Source: Nonomuraea fuscirosea (GTDB lineage Bacteria; Actinomycetota; Actinomycetes; Streptosporangiales; Streptosporangiaceae). Taken from it: 64,000 bases of DNA. Positions 35,204 through 43,704 of this stretch are shown here, piece after piece. Where the stretch lies: positions 248,001 through 312,000 of the forward strand of contig NZ_PVNG01000015.1 in assembly GCF_003001935.1 (NCBI RefSeq). The letters run 5' to 3'. Every line of letters begins with the position of its first letter. Position 1 is the first letter of the stretch. A model generated the notes under the pieces. It was given only the letters and a program-made list of their open reading frames with translations. It was not told the origin of the DNA and made no database searches. Both the position numbers and the translations under genes were made by a program.

Positions 35204-36150
35204 CAGGCGGCTTCTCCTTCCAGTACCTCCGCTTTGAGCCGGGTCAGGAGCGCGCTCGCGCGGTCGGTGGAGATGCTCTGGCCGGTGTTGCGGATGGCGT
35301 CGCGGAGGCGGTCACGGGTCAGGGGCTGGCCTTGTGCGGCCAGGTTGGCGGCGATGTGCCGTCCCAGAGGCATGAGGTCTCCTACGTTCGGCGTGGGCGT
35401 CGATCGCGTACGCCGCTTGCGGTGCTTCGGCGGTGCGGGTGGCAGGGCGGCCCGCGTCGGTTCGGGCGGTGGAATCTCCAGGTGCTTGGGTGTGAGTTCG
35501 CCGAGGCGGTACAGGGCGCGCTCGCGCCTGGTCGCCCTCCAGCGCCATAGCCGGCCGTACCGGTCCTGCAGCTCTGTCTTGGCGAGGATGCGTTCGCGCT
35601 CCTGCCCAAGCGCCTCCGGGTAGCTGCGGATCTCCCAGAGCACCATTCGGCGCCAGAGGAAGACCGTGGCCAGCGGGGCGAGCAGCCAGCGGGAGCGGCG
35701 GATGCCGTCCATGTGGTCCGGCCTGGCCAGATCGGCGTGCTTGCGTACGACGTGCGCGCCCACCTCGACGGCGAACACCCACAGCAGCGGCAGCAGCGCG
35801 TGGGCCACGACGGCGAACCAGTCGGCTGCGCTGAGGTAGGCGGCCACGTTGAGGTAGACCGTCGCGGCCGTCAGCGCCCACGGAATGAACCGCAGCCAGC
35901 TCAGCCGCATGCCGAGCCGGGCCAGGACGATGTCTAGCGCGGAGAACACGGCGATGCCGAGGTCTATGCCGAGTGGAACGGTCCAGGCGAACCATCCGAA
36001 CGACGGCTCCGCCGCGGTGGCGACGCGCTCGAAGCTGTTGACGAACCCGAGCAGGCCGAGCGCTCCAGTGGCGATTGCGGTGATCTCTATCGCGGTGCGC
36101 TCGCCGTCGGTCAGCGGGCGCCTCATCTTCGTTGGTACGGGGCTGGTCAT
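35203..36150 (-). CDS. DUF2637 membrane protein (plasmid-spread type)
   Basis: 315 aa from ATG 36,150. Four transmembrane helices in the first ~160 residues (ITAIATGALGLLGFVNSF, FAWTVPLGIDLGIAVFSALDIVLA, WALTAATVYLNVAAYLSAADW, HALLPLLWVFAVEVGAHVV) define DUF2637. It then has REIRSYPEALGQER-like and RYGRLWRWRATRRERALYRLGEL segments and a helix-turn-helix-like C-terminus (HIAANLAAQGQPLTRDRLRDAIRNTGQSISTDRASALLTRLK). Such proteins accompany TraB and are linked to spread of the element along hyphae. Confidence 0.82.
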   Translation of the reverse strand: MTSPVPTKMRRPLTDGERTAIEITAIATGALGLLGFVNSFERVATAAEPSFGWFAWTVPLGIDLGIAVFSALDIVLARLGMRLSWLRFIPWALTAATVYLNVAAYLSAADWFAVVAHALLPLLWVFAVEVGAHVVRKHADLARPDHMDGIRRSRWLLAPLATVFLWRRMVLWEIRSYPEALGQERERILAKTELQDRYGRLWRWRATRRERALYRLGELTPKHLEIPPPEPTRAALPPAPPKHRKRRTRSTPTPNVGDLMPLGRHIAANLAAQGQPLTRDRLRDAIRNTGQSISTDRASALLTRLKAEVLEGEAA

Positions 36151-36509
36151 GCTGCTGCCTCCTCCGCACAGTCCGGGCACACGCCGAGGCGGTGGTCGAT
36201 GGGCTGCGTCAGGCACTCGGGGCACGTACGGCCCTTGGGCGCCGCCGTCCGGGTGCGCCGGCCTGGGGTGCGCTTCGGCATGGCGAGGCGCACGTCGTAC
36301 AGGTAGGCGGCTCGAACCCGAGGCGGGCCGGGAACGCGGGAGCACCACAGGACCTGCGCCTGCGGTCCCTGGTCGCCCGGCCGGAGCCCCTCGGCGGCGA
36401 GCTGGCGCAGCGTGCGCAGGTGCGGCGGGACCTTCTTCCTCGGGTGGGTGGGGATGCCGAACCGGCGGCCGGACGGGTCCCAGAGGCGGGTGCGGGTGCG
36501 GCGGGCCAT
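36147..36509 (-). CDS. Small zinc-binding protein of the AICE backbone
   Basis: 120 aa. RTLRQLAAEGLRPGDQGPQAQVLW, AAYLYDVRLAMPKRTPG and a C-terminal CPECLTQPIDHRLGVCPDC zinc site match the small zinc-binding proteins annotated as RRQRL-motif proteins beside DUF2637 genes. Its role is unknown; nucleic-acid binding is likely. It overlaps the DUF2637 start by ATGA. Confidence 0.7.
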   Translation of the reverse strand: MARRTRTRLWDPSGRRFGIPTHPRKKVPPHLRTLRQLAAEGLRPGDQGPQAQVLWCSRVPGPPRVRAAYLYDVRLAMPKRTPGRRTRTAAPKGRTCPECLTQPIDHRLGVCPDCAEEAAA

Positions 36510-36510
36510 G

Positions 36511-36840
36511 TCAGGCCACCTCCAGGTCTTCCGATGCGGTGGTGTGGGTGGTCAGCTCGGCGGACGTGCGGCCGGCCCAGATGCCCGAGGTCGGACGGGC
36601 CTGCCGCGCGTACAGCTCGCAGAGCCGAAGGGCCGGGCAGGTGGAGCACACGTCGCGGGCCACGGCCTCGCGGGCGGCGCGCTCCTCGGCGCTCTCGATG
36701 GTGAGGCGCGGGCCGGTGTGCAGTTCCGGGTCGTAGGTGCACTCGGGGAGCGGCGTCTCGTCGCCGCTCTGCCAGAGGGTTTCGAGGTCGGCGAGCGACA
36801 TGCGCGCCGGGTGGAGCGGACGGTTCTGGGTGTAGGCCAC
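36511..36840 (-). CDS. WhiB-family iron-sulfur transcription factor
   Basis: 109 aa. The four cluster ligands are present: C34 (PECTYDPELH), then CSTCPALRLC with CxxC plus a fifth-position Cys. The G[V/I]W turn GIWAG follows, but the usual basic tail after it is replaced by TSAELTTHTTASEDLEVA, which is less basic than in DNA-binding WhiB proteins. It probably works with a sigma factor or partner. It is the second gene of the transfer operon. Confidence 0.88.
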   Translation of the reverse strand: MAYTQNRPLHPARMSLADLETLWQSGDETPLPECTYDPELHTGPRLTIESAEERAAREAVARDVCSTCPALRLCELYARQARPTSGIWAGRTSAELTTHTTASEDLEVA

Positions 36841-36861
36841 TGTCGGGTCTCTTTCTGGGTT

Positions 36862-37029
36862 TCAGTTGCTGACGGTCTGGATGAACCGGGTGACCGACTC
36901 GGTAGCGCTCACGAGCAGATGCGCCGCCGCCTTGACGACGGTCGCCGCGCCCTCCGGGTCCTTCAGGGCGTAGAGGGCGAGGCAGATCGTGATGACGGTC
37001 GGGAGCACCTTGCGCGGACGGACGAGCAT
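36862..37029 (-). CDS. Small single-helix membrane protein, first gene of the transfer operon
   Basis: 55 aa: MLVRPRKVLPTVITICLALY begins it, with a hydrophobic segment over residues ~8-22 and an amphipathic helix (AATVVKAAAHLLVSATESVTRFI). GAGAGG lies 6 nt before the ATG. No family recognised. Small hydrophobic proteins of this kind open Spd/tra operons in actinomycete elements. Confidence 0.6.
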   Translation of the reverse strand: MLVRPRKVLPTVITICLALYALKDPEGAATVVKAAAHLLVSATESVTRFIQTVSN

Positions 37030-37350
37030 GTTGAGCCTCTCGGTTCTGACCTGCAGAGCAGGTACTAACAGACATAGAACATGTACAGCTACGGAGAGTC
37101 AAGTCCTAGGGACGGTTCGTGTCGGAGTCCTGCGGTCCTCGGCTCAGCCGGTCTTGCTGATCTAAGAGTTCCGCGCCGGGCGCTGCGGCAACACTGTGCT
37201 CGTGATCGGGACTGAATGCACAGGGGGTGATTTTTGGGGGTGATTCAAGCCCTGACCAGGAGAAACGCGGGCCGGGATTTCTTGGGAAAGCGGGCGTCCG
37301 ACGCCGTGTTCGCGCCATGATTGCGGAGGCGATCACATGCGGAGGTGAAG
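37030..37350. promoter_or_regulatory. Divergent control region between the transfer operon and the TPR regulator
   Basis: About 320 bp without a gene between two divergent starts. An inverted repeat ACCTGC-AGA-GCAGGT lies at 37,049-37,063, 20 bp upstream of the 55-aa gene, and fits an operator. An A/T-richer patch (37,064-37,085) beside it could hold the minus-strand promoter. The regulator has a strong ribosome site (GGAGGTG, 37,340). Confidence 0.5.
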
Positions 37351-38724
37351 ATGTCTCGAATGCCCAATGTGGGGCTTGCTGATGCAATGCGGCGGGCGGA
37401 CTGCTCTAATTCGGGACTTGCTTCACGAGTGCGGCAGATTGCCCAAGAAGAGGGCGTAACGCTGAGTTGCACGCATGTGGATGTGAAGCGCTGGCTCGAC
37501 GGCGTGAGGCCGCGGCCGGCGACCGCGCGGTTCATCGCTGAGGCGCTCAGCAGGAAGGCCGGCGTCACGTTCACGCTGGACGACATCGGGTTCGCCGGCG
37601 TCGTGACTCCCGAGACGCTGGAACGCACCTTGGCCCATGGCGGCGGCATCTCCGACGTGGGCAGTCGGCTGCTGGGGCTGACGCGGCGCGACCTCGCCGA
37701 TGATCCGGTGGCGCTGCAGTCGGTGGTCGTGCCCGACGCCTGGAACGAGTCCCTCATCGCGTGGCTGCTGTCGCGGCCGGAGCCGATGCCGGTACGGGAG
37801 TACGCGCGGCCTTCTGTCGGCCCGTGGGATGTAGAGACCATTCGTGCCACCACCCAGCTCTTCGCGAACATGGGTTTTCAGTTCGGTGGCGGACATGCGC
37901 GTTCGGCGCTCGTCCAGTATTACAACCGGAAAGTCGTTCCCCTGCTCGATGGGAAATTCGGTGAATCGGTAGGGCGGGCGTTGTTCGCGGCGGCGGCCGA
38001 AATCACGGAATTGGTGGCCTGGACGGCGTACGACCTCGGTCGGCACGGGCTCGCGCAGCGCTATTTCCTGCAAGGGCTGCGCCTCGCCCAGGTGTCCGGT
38101 GACCGTATGCTGGGCGGCCTGATCTTGGCCGACATGAGCCACCAGGCCAATTACCTGGGCCGCTACGACCAGGCCATCCAGCTCGCGCGTGCGGCGCAGG
38201 AAGGCTGCCGTAACGCGTCCACCGCGACTCCTATGGCGCTGTTCTACGCCATGGAGGCCCGTGCGCACGCCGGGAACGGCGATGAGACTGCGTCCGCACG
38301 AGCGCTGCTTGAGGCCGATAAATGGTTCGCCAAGCGCAACGTGAACGATGACCCCTCTTGGGTCGGGTACTTCGACGCTGCTGAAATGGCCAGCGAAGGC
38401 GCGCACTGTTACCGCGATCTGCGCAAGCCGTCCCAGGCGATGGAGTTCGTCGGCCAGGCGGTGGGGCTGTGCGACCCGATGTACGTGCGAACGCTGGCCT
38501 TCGACCGGCTGGTCCAGGCGGCGAGCTACGTGCATATGGGTGAACCTTCGCAGGCCGCGACCGTTGCCCTGGAGGCCATCGACCTCGCCGGGCCGCTCAA
38601 GTCGGAGCGCTATCTCCGGTACATCAGGGACCTGCAAGCAAACCTGGACGCGTACGCGGGCGATGGGCAGGTGGTGCAGTTCAACGCAGTCGTCGCCCGG
38701 AAGTACTCGCAGGAGAGCGACTGA
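37351..38724 (+). CDS. Helix-turn-helix/TPR transcriptional regulator
   Basis: 457 aa from ATG 37,351, 5 nt after GGAGGTG. The N-terminus (LADAMRRADCSNSGLASRVRQIAQEEGVTLSCTHVDVKRWLDGVRPRPAT) is an XRE-like DNA-binding domain. Residues ~165-450 are helical tetratricopeptide-like repeats (LFAAAAEITELVAWTAYDLGRHGLAQRYFLQGLRLA; DMSHQANYLGRYDQAIQLARAAQEGC). This architecture is common beside WhiB genes in streptomycete elements and may respond to a peptide or metabolite. It is divergent from the transfer operon, so control of transfer is likely but inferred. Confidence 0.85.
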   Translation: MSRMPNVGLADAMRRADCSNSGLASRVRQIAQEEGVTLSCTHVDVKRWLDGVRPRPATARFIAEALSRKAGVTFTLDDIGFAGVVTPETLERTLAHGGGISDVGSRLLGLTRRDLADDPVALQSVVVPDAWNESLIAWLLSRPEPMPVREYARPSVGPWDVETIRATTQLFANMGFQFGGGHARSALVQYYNRKVVPLLDGKFGESVGRALFAAAAEITELVAWTAYDLGRHGLAQRYFLQGLRLAQVSGDRMLGGLILADMSHQANYLGRYDQAIQLARAAQEGCRNASTATPMALFYAMEARAHAGNGDETASARALLEADKWFAKRNVNDDPSWVGYFDAAEMASEGAHCYRDLRKPSQAMEFVGQAVGLCDPMYVRTLAFDRLVQAASYVHMGEPSQAATVALEAIDLAGPLKSERYLRYIRDLQANLDAYAGDGQVVQFNAVVARKYSQESD

Positions 38725-39147
38725 ATGCGTGTACGAGAAGATAATTCGACTTCGGCGTGGCAGCGTGGCAAGCAGCGCTGACGCTGCCGAGGTGGCCCGA
38801 TAACCCGGCTCGTTGCCCCTCGGATATGACCGACGCGCAGTGGGAGTTTCACGACGTTACCGTCCGAACCGGACACCGGCGGGCGCCCGGAGAAACACGC
38901 ACGCCGGGAAGCCGCCGACATCACCGAGACACTGCTGACCGAACTGCGGATCAAATCCCGCCGCCCGGCCGGTATATTCTGGGTATCGTAAGGCTTTGAT
39001 GCTGACGATGTGGCTACTCGCAGGTTTCGTGGTCGGACATTTTTCGTGATCGCAAACATGGTTATGGGGCCGTCCATATATATGGTTATATCCGCGAGCG
39101 TCGGCCGAACAGACAGAATGGATATGATTAAAGAGGGAAGGCCTGTC
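38725..39147 (+). other. Junk-like stretch with a possible IS5 transposase scrap
   Basis: About 420 bp between the regulator and the Shedu gene. SDMTDAQWE at ~38,823 and, in another frame, GGRPEKHARREAADI at ~38,878 resemble the N-terminus of IS5-type transposases (MTDAxW..., GRGGRPExHxRRE), separated by a frameshift. From 38,990 on the DNA becomes A/T-rich, leading into the low-GC cargo gene. Confidence 0.35.
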
Positions 39148-40434
39148 ATGCTGACTACACAAAGCACCTCTATCCAGTTTCTTTTGAGCGCCGGCAGGCA
39201 ATACATCACACCTCCACATGGGCGGGGGTATACATGGGAGGTGTCGCAGCTAAAGTTTTTCTGGGAAGATCTATCCAGCCACTCACAATCATTCTCTGAG
39301 ATGCAGGGTCCTTTTATGGGCACCATGATTCTTCAAAGCCCGAAAGATTCTGATGGTACTCGTTGGATCATTGTCGATGGTCAAAATCGCCTCATGACTG
39401 CGATGGTCGGCTTGTGTGCCATCCGAGACCACTTCCCAGACCTCTTCGTCGATATCGGTTGCGACATAATCCCCCTCGAAGCTGACAGGGCGGCACTCCA
39501 TGCCATCACCGAGGGACGACGGGATGCAATGAGCGCATCGACGAGCATCACGAGGGCGTACGACTTCTTCCGGAAGCAAGTGGCCACGCTAGATCGGGAC
39601 ACTGCGGCCAATGTTGCGAGGGTCATTCTGAGCTGCCCAGTAGTAGCATTTGAAGTTGATGATGATTTTTCTAGCAGGGTTTTGTCGCGCTTCTACGATT
39701 ACGACCCCCGGACCCTGCGAAGTCTCATTATCGACGACGAATCCGCATCTGACGTGATTGCGCTTGCAAATAGGCGCAAACAAGTGGGGATATTTCGCCG
39801 ATACCTTGAGGATGACGATTATTTTCTGCAGGAAGCGAGCAGGCTCTCGGATAGCGGGAAGAAGGAGCTAGTATGGCAAAAGTTCTTCGAACGAAACCCT
39901 TGGATTCTTGGGGCATCACTCGCCGGGCAACTTCTTACGTCCTGGAATCCTACCCAGCTCGAACAGATTGTTGCTGGGGCGTCAGTAGCCGGATCAGGAA
40001 AGAGAGTCGATGCACTACTCCGTACGAGTGGCGTCATCAAGTCGATGGTTCTTGCCGAAATTAAGACGCATGATACGCCGCTGTTGCAAAGGGAGTATAG
40101 ATCGGGGTGCTGGGGGCCATCAGAACATCTAGCTGGAGGTATAGTTCAACTACAAGGAACAGTATATCGCGCCATCCAAAGTATTGGAGAGCAGCTTCAC
40201 GATCGCGATGACGACGGCGCCGACATACCTGGCGCAGACACCTATCTCATTCGCCCAAAATCTTACCTAGTCATCGGGCAATTGTCCAGCTTATTGGGCC
40301 AGTCGGGCGGGGTGCACGCAGACAAGCTACGTTCATTCGAACTGTTTCGACGCCACATCATTGAGCCTGAAATTGTAACTTTTGACGAGTTGCTAGCTCG
40401 GGCGGAGGCAATCGCCGGCATTAAGCCGTTGTAA
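39148..40434 (+). CDS. DUF262 - Shedu (DUF4263) fusion protein
   Basis: 428 aa from ATG 39,148, preceded by GAGGGAAG; open frame further upstream lacks similarity. The N-terminal ~190 residues are DUF262-like (ParB-fold NTPase/nickase family): SIQFLLSAGRQYITPPHGRGYTW, LKFFWEDL, and IIVDGQNRLMTAMVGL, the DGQxR motif. Residues ~205-428 match Shedu/DUF4263: ALANRRKQVGIFRRYLEDDDYF, WQKFFERNPWILG, GKRVDALLRTSG, VLAEIKTHDTPLL (nuclease ExK), YRSGCWGPSEHLAGGIVQLQGTVY (the Q of the core) and SYLVIGQLSSL. DUF262 occurs in GmrSD/BrxU-type restriction; Shedu is a phage-defence nuclease. The base composition is clearly less G+C-rich than the backbone. Confidence 0.82.
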   Translation: MLTTQSTSIQFLLSAGRQYITPPHGRGYTWEVSQLKFFWEDLSSHSQSFSEMQGPFMGTMILQSPKDSDGTRWIIVDGQNRLMTAMVGLCAIRDHFPDLFVDIGCDIIPLEADRAALHAITEGRRDAMSASTSITRAYDFFRKQVATLDRDTAANVARVILSCPVVAFEVDDDFSSRVLSRFYDYDPRTLRSLIIDDESASDVIALANRRKQVGIFRRYLEDDDYFLQEASRLSDSGKKELVWQKFFERNPWILGASLAGQLLTSWNPTQLEQIVAGASVAGSGKRVDALLRTSGVIKSMVLAEIKTHDTPLLQREYRSGCWGPSEHLAGGIVQLQGTVYRAIQSIGEQLHDRDDDGADIPGADTYLIRPKSYLVIGQLSSLLGQSGGVHADKLRSFELFRRHIIEPEIVTFDELLARAEAIAGIKPL

Positions 40435-40662
40435 CCTCCGCAGTCCAATGGGATCGATAAGCATCGACCAGCGAGTGCCGTATAACTCCGGGAACCTCTT
40501 GGCGGTCGCACAGAACTGTTCCAGCGCGCCCCGCGTGAGTGTGGCTGATGTGCCCTTCGAGCCGGGCCGCCGCGAGTACCCCGAGCGAGCGCCACGCCAG
40601 AGCCTCCGACCTGCATGTAGTTTCCTGCTGGGTGGTGATCTCCTGGCAAGGACATCGACCTT

Positions 40663-41567
40663 TCAGAAAGCTCGCCAGCGGCGTAGCATGTCGGGGTTCC
40701 GTAGCGAGTGCATGCGGTTGCGGAACTCATGCGCTATGGGTTCGTTCTCGCTGACGTTCTGCATGAGCCAGGTCGTCATCTTCAGTTCATTGATGTCTCT
40801 CAACACGGGGTAGCCTTCCCAGGCCAGGACGTCGAAGCCGTACCGTTCGGTGAACCGGTCGTATTCGGCTCGTGTTCCCCAGCCGATGGTGTGCTCGATG
40901 GCAGTGACGGCGAGGTCCGTTTCCGGTGGGCCGAAGGCGAAGCGCTCGAAGTCGATGAGCAGGACGTTCCCGCCGGTGGTTTTGATGAGGTTCTCGTTGT
41001 GCGCGTCGCCGTGGACCGCGCAGGCGGCGAGGGGGAAGGTAAGGGCGTCGTAGGCGCTTTGCAGCTCGTGCCGCCGTGCCAGCAGAAAGTCTCGGTCCTC
41101 GTCGGTGAGGACGGGCGCTGCGTTGATGCGTTCGGAGACGCGGCTGAGGATGTCCAACGGTGGCAGGCCCAGGTCGGGGGGGACGGTCAGGCTGTGGAGT
41201 TCGCGTAGGACGCCGGCCAGGTCGTCGGGGGTCGGGGGGAGTCGCTGTGGGGGATGAGGTGCCAGAGCGTGACCGGGTGGCCTCTTACGATGAGGGGTTG
41301 GTAGTGAGGCGTTGTTCGCGCCGCTGGTATGCCGGAGTTGTTCAGCCATGCCGAGACGGCTACTTCCTTGCGTACGTCGCCCAGTACCTCGACGCTGCGG
41401 GCGATCCTCACGACCAGGTGCGTGGGGAGGACGTACAGGGCGTTCTCGCCGAGGCGGATCAGGCGGGCGTCCTGGCTGGCCAGTCCTGCGGTTTCGCAGG
41501 TCTCGTGCAGGGTCGCCAGCGCTTCGGTGGTGGTGAAGGGGATCGAGGGCGTCTGGGATACAGTCAC
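40663..41567 (-). pseudogene. Aminoglycoside-phosphotransferase-family gene with a frameshift
   Basis: GTG 41,567 starts an N-terminal half (LIRLGENALYVLPTHLVVRIARSVEVLGDVRKEVAVSAWLN, HPVTLWHLIPHS), which leaves frame at a G6 run (plus strand 41,234-41,239). The other frame continues at DDLAGVLRELHSL with the catalytic AVHGDAHNENLI and VLLIDFERFAFGPPETDL, ending ...MLRRWRAF at 40,663. Correcting one base would give ~301 aa of the choline/aminoglycoside kinase fold. Homopolymer slippage, real or a sequencing error, is likely. It is coupled to the GntR gene by a GTGA overlap. The substrate is unknown; a drug-resistance role is not implied. Confidence 0.8.
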
Positions 41568-42256
41568 GTGTCACCTTTAGCTCGTGCTTTGACGACGCGG
41601 CCCATGCCGGGCCTCTTCTCGATGACTCCTTCCGCTTCCAGGAGGGCAAAGGCGCGCCGGATGGTGACGCGGGCTACGCCGCGTTCTTGAGCTAGTGCGT
41701 TCTCGCCGGGCAGGACGGATCCCGGGGCGAGGTTGCCGGTGGCGATGTCCTGCCGGAGCTCGTCGGCGACCGCGTCCGCTCGAGTCTGGGCATGCTCGGG
41801 GCCGCCGACGAACCAGCCCTTGCCGTGGACGGCCGCGATGAGACGTTCGCCGGCCAGGAGCTGCAGCGCCTGGCGGGCGGTGCCCTTCGACACCCCGAAG
41901 TCCTCGGCGATGGCGGCCTCGCCGGGCAGCTGCTGGCCGACGACGAGATCTCCGCTGTCGATGCGCTTGCGGAGGGTTTCGGCGATGACCTCGTACTGGG
42001 TGGCGGCGGTGCGGGTGGTCGTCGCCGGGTCGCTGCCCATGACGCGCCGGCCCCGGCCGGCCTCGCTCGCCACCAGCCCTGAGCGTTCCAGCTCGGCCAC
42101 CGCCTGGCGGACCGTTCCTCGCGCGACGCCGTACGTGCGGGCGAGCGTGGCTTCGGAGGGGAGCATGGTGCCGGCGGGGGGATCGCCTTGGAGTATGCGG
42201 TTGCGGAGGTCCTGGGCTATGCGAACGTAGGTAGGGGCATCCGTCGCCTTGCTCAT
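41564..42256 (-). CDS. GntR-type regulator with three winged-helix domains in tandem
   Basis: 230 aa from ATG 42,256. Three GntR N-terminal DNA-binding domains follow each other: YVRIAQDLRNRILQGDPPAGTMLPSEATLARTYGVARGTVRQAV (residues ~10-53), YEVIAETLRKRIDSGDLVVGQQLPGEAAIAEDFGVSKGTARQAL (~82-125), and AVADELRQDIATGNLAPGSVLPGENALAQERGVARVTIRRAF (~156-197). There is no UTRA, FCD or aminotransferase effector domain. Ordinary GntR proteins have one such domain plus a ligand domain. It forms a unit with the downstream phosphotransferase-like gene (GTGA). Confidence 0.88.
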   Translation of the reverse strand: MSKATDAPTYVRIAQDLRNRILQGDPPAGTMLPSEATLARTYGVARGTVRQAVAELERSGLVASEAGRGRRVMGSDPATTTRTAATQYEVIAETLRKRIDSGDLVVGQQLPGEAAIAEDFGVSKGTARQALQLLAGERLIAAVHGKGWFVGGPEHAQTRADAVADELRQDIATGNLAPGSVLPGENALAQERGVARVTIRRAFALLEAEGVIEKRPGMGRVVKARAKGDT

Positions 42257-42542
42257 CGCGCTCCCTCGCCGAGGCACAGTGTCTCTAGGGTAGGGCGGGC
42301 ACGCGTGGTCGGTTGAGCTTACCGGCCTTGCGTCCCTCTGTTCCTTTCCCGTCGCGAGGGTGCCGGACGCGGGACGGCAGCAGGTTGTTGCCGCGTGGCG
42401 ATGGGCTGCGATCTTGCGTTGGTACGGCCGCGTTAACCGCAGAACTCGTCGGGGTGCGTATGGGTCGGGACGGTGGGTGGCCCGGGTACGCGCCGGTGAA
42501 GATCCGCGTTATGCCGCAGAAACTCGCAGTTTGCTCGGGGGC

Positions 42543-42854
42543 TTATGCGGCTTGTTCGCCGCCGCGTGACCTGCGGGGGCGGCGTTTGCGTTTGGCGGCC
42601 TTCTCGTACTGGTGTTGGAGGGCGTGGTAGTTCTGGAGTGCTTCCCAGACCTCGCGGGCCTGGCGGTAGAGCCCTCTACCTGTCTCCTCGTAGCGGCCTG
42701 GTCGGGCGGCGGAGCGCAGGATGAGGAAGAGCCCGCCTTGTGCGGCCCATTCGTAGGCGCCGCAGCATGAGGTCTCCCTGATGCGGATGCGGTCGCGGGG
42801 GCGGCGCCGGTAAGGCTCCCACTGCACCGGTGGGGGTTCAGGGGGCTGGCTCAA
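42543..42854 (-). CDS. Hypothetical basic protein
   Basis: 103 aa. WEPYRRRPRDRIRIRETSCCGAYEWAAQGGLFLILR, then YRQAREVWEALQNYHALQHQYEKAAKRKRRPRRSR: a short domain with a CC pair and a helical, very basic C-terminus suggesting nucleic-acid binding. No family recognised. It overlaps the next upstream gene by 17 bp, so the two are probably translated together. Confidence 0.6.
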   Translation of the reverse strand: MSQPPEPPPVQWEPYRRRPRDRIRIRETSCCGAYEWAAQGGLFLILRSAARPGRYEETGRGLYRQAREVWEALQNYHALQHQYEKAAKRKRRPRRSRGGEQAA

Positions 42855-43110
42855 GGGCCGCGCTCCTTACCTCGTACTTCTGCAGGTAGCGGTAGACCTT
42901 GCGGCGGCTGCGCTGCCAGGTGCACCGGTAGGCGAGCCGGATGGGGGTCTCGGCGACGAGCTCCGGGAGGATTTGGTAGGCGATCTCTCCGTCGGTGAGC
43001 TTGGGGAGTGGCTTGGCGTGCCAGAGGCCGTCGGGGTCGCGCCAGACGTAGAAGCGTCGGAACGCGCCACGCAGGTCAGGGTCGGACAGCGCTTCGCGGG
43101 CGGTGGTCAT
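42838..43110 (-). CDS. Hypothetical small protein
   Basis: 90 aa. FYVWRDPDGLWHAKPLPKLTDGEIAYQILPELVAETPIRLAYRC is followed by a basic helix (TWQRSRRKVYRYLQKYEVRSAAL). No family recognised. It is first of a two-gene unit with the 103-aa protein and divergent from the single-domain GntR gene; similar small genes are common beside element regulators. Confidence 0.6.
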   Translation of the reverse strand: MTTAREALSDPDLRGAFRRFYVWRDPDGLWHAKPLPKLTDGEIAYQILPELVAETPIRLAYRCTWQRSRRKVYRYLQKYEVRSAALEPAP

Positions 43111-43248
43111 GGGGGATTGCGTCCTCCGTCCTAATTTCTCATAGTCGGTTCCCAGAAAATTCGCTGGACGAGGTGTTTGCCCACGTTAACCGTAGGGCCT
43201 CATGGCCACAAGGCCCATGGGAATATAGCCCTGTGACACTTGTGTGTT
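43111..43248. promoter_or_regulatory. Divergent control region of the GntR gene
   Basis: The 138-bp gap between divergent genes contains overlapping inverted repeats at 43,195-43,220 (GGGCC...GGCCC and CATGG...CCATG), 30 bp before the GntR start: a plausible GntR operator. A TTCTCATAGTC/AAAATTCG A/T-rich patch lies at 43,136-43,163. Confidence 0.4.
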
Positions 43249-43704
43249 GTGATCGACTACAGCTCTGGGGTGCCGGTCTACCGGCAGGTCGCGGCTGCGA
43301 TCCGCGACGACATCACGGCCGGCCGCTACCGGCCCGGAGCGTGGTTGCCCTCGGAAGCTCAGCTTTCACAGATGTACGAGGTGGGCCGCGACACCGTACG
43401 CGAGGCTCTGGCCCATCTCCGCGCCGAGGGGCGGATCACCACGGTGCGCAAGCGGGGGTCGATGGTGGCCGTTGAGCCGAAGCGCGAGCCGTACGCGGTA
43501 CCGGCTGGAGCGCGGGTCATTACGCGCATGCCTACGCCGGACGAGCGGCGGGAGCTGGCTACGTCCGCTGAGTTGCGGGAGTTCGGTGGGATGCCGGAGG
43601 GCGTGCCGGTGTTCGAGGTGGTGCCGGGGCCGCGGAAGCATCGCAGGGTGCTGCGTGGGGATCGGGTGGAGCTGGTCGTGGAGGATGAGCCGCCCGGCGA
43701 GTGA
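43249..43704 (+). CDS. GntR-family regulator (KorSA-like candidate)
   Basis: 151 aa from GTG 43,249. YRQVAAAIRDDITAGRYRPGAWLPSEAQLSQMYEVGRDTVREALAHLRAEGRITTVRKRGSMV is a complete GntR winged helix (residues ~11-73). The remaining ~75 residues (VITRMPTPDERRELATSAELREFG, VPVFEVV) are a truncated UTRA-like region too short to bind a normal ligand. Short GntR proteins of this type silence transfer in pSAM2 (KorSA) and other elements, so transfer repression is a reasonable guess. Confidence 0.8.
   Translation: MIDYSSGVPVYRQVAAAIRDDITAGRYRPGAWLPSEAQLSQMYEVGRDTVREALAHLRAEGRITTVRKRGSMVAVEPKREPYAVPAGARVITRMPTPDERRELATSAELREFGGMPEGVPVFEVVPGPRKHRRVLRGDRVELVVEDEPPGE

Noticed and set aside
40435..40662. 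Small gene between the Shedu fusion and the phosphotransferase
   Set aside because: Short frames on both strands lack motifs and ribosome sites; left unannotated.
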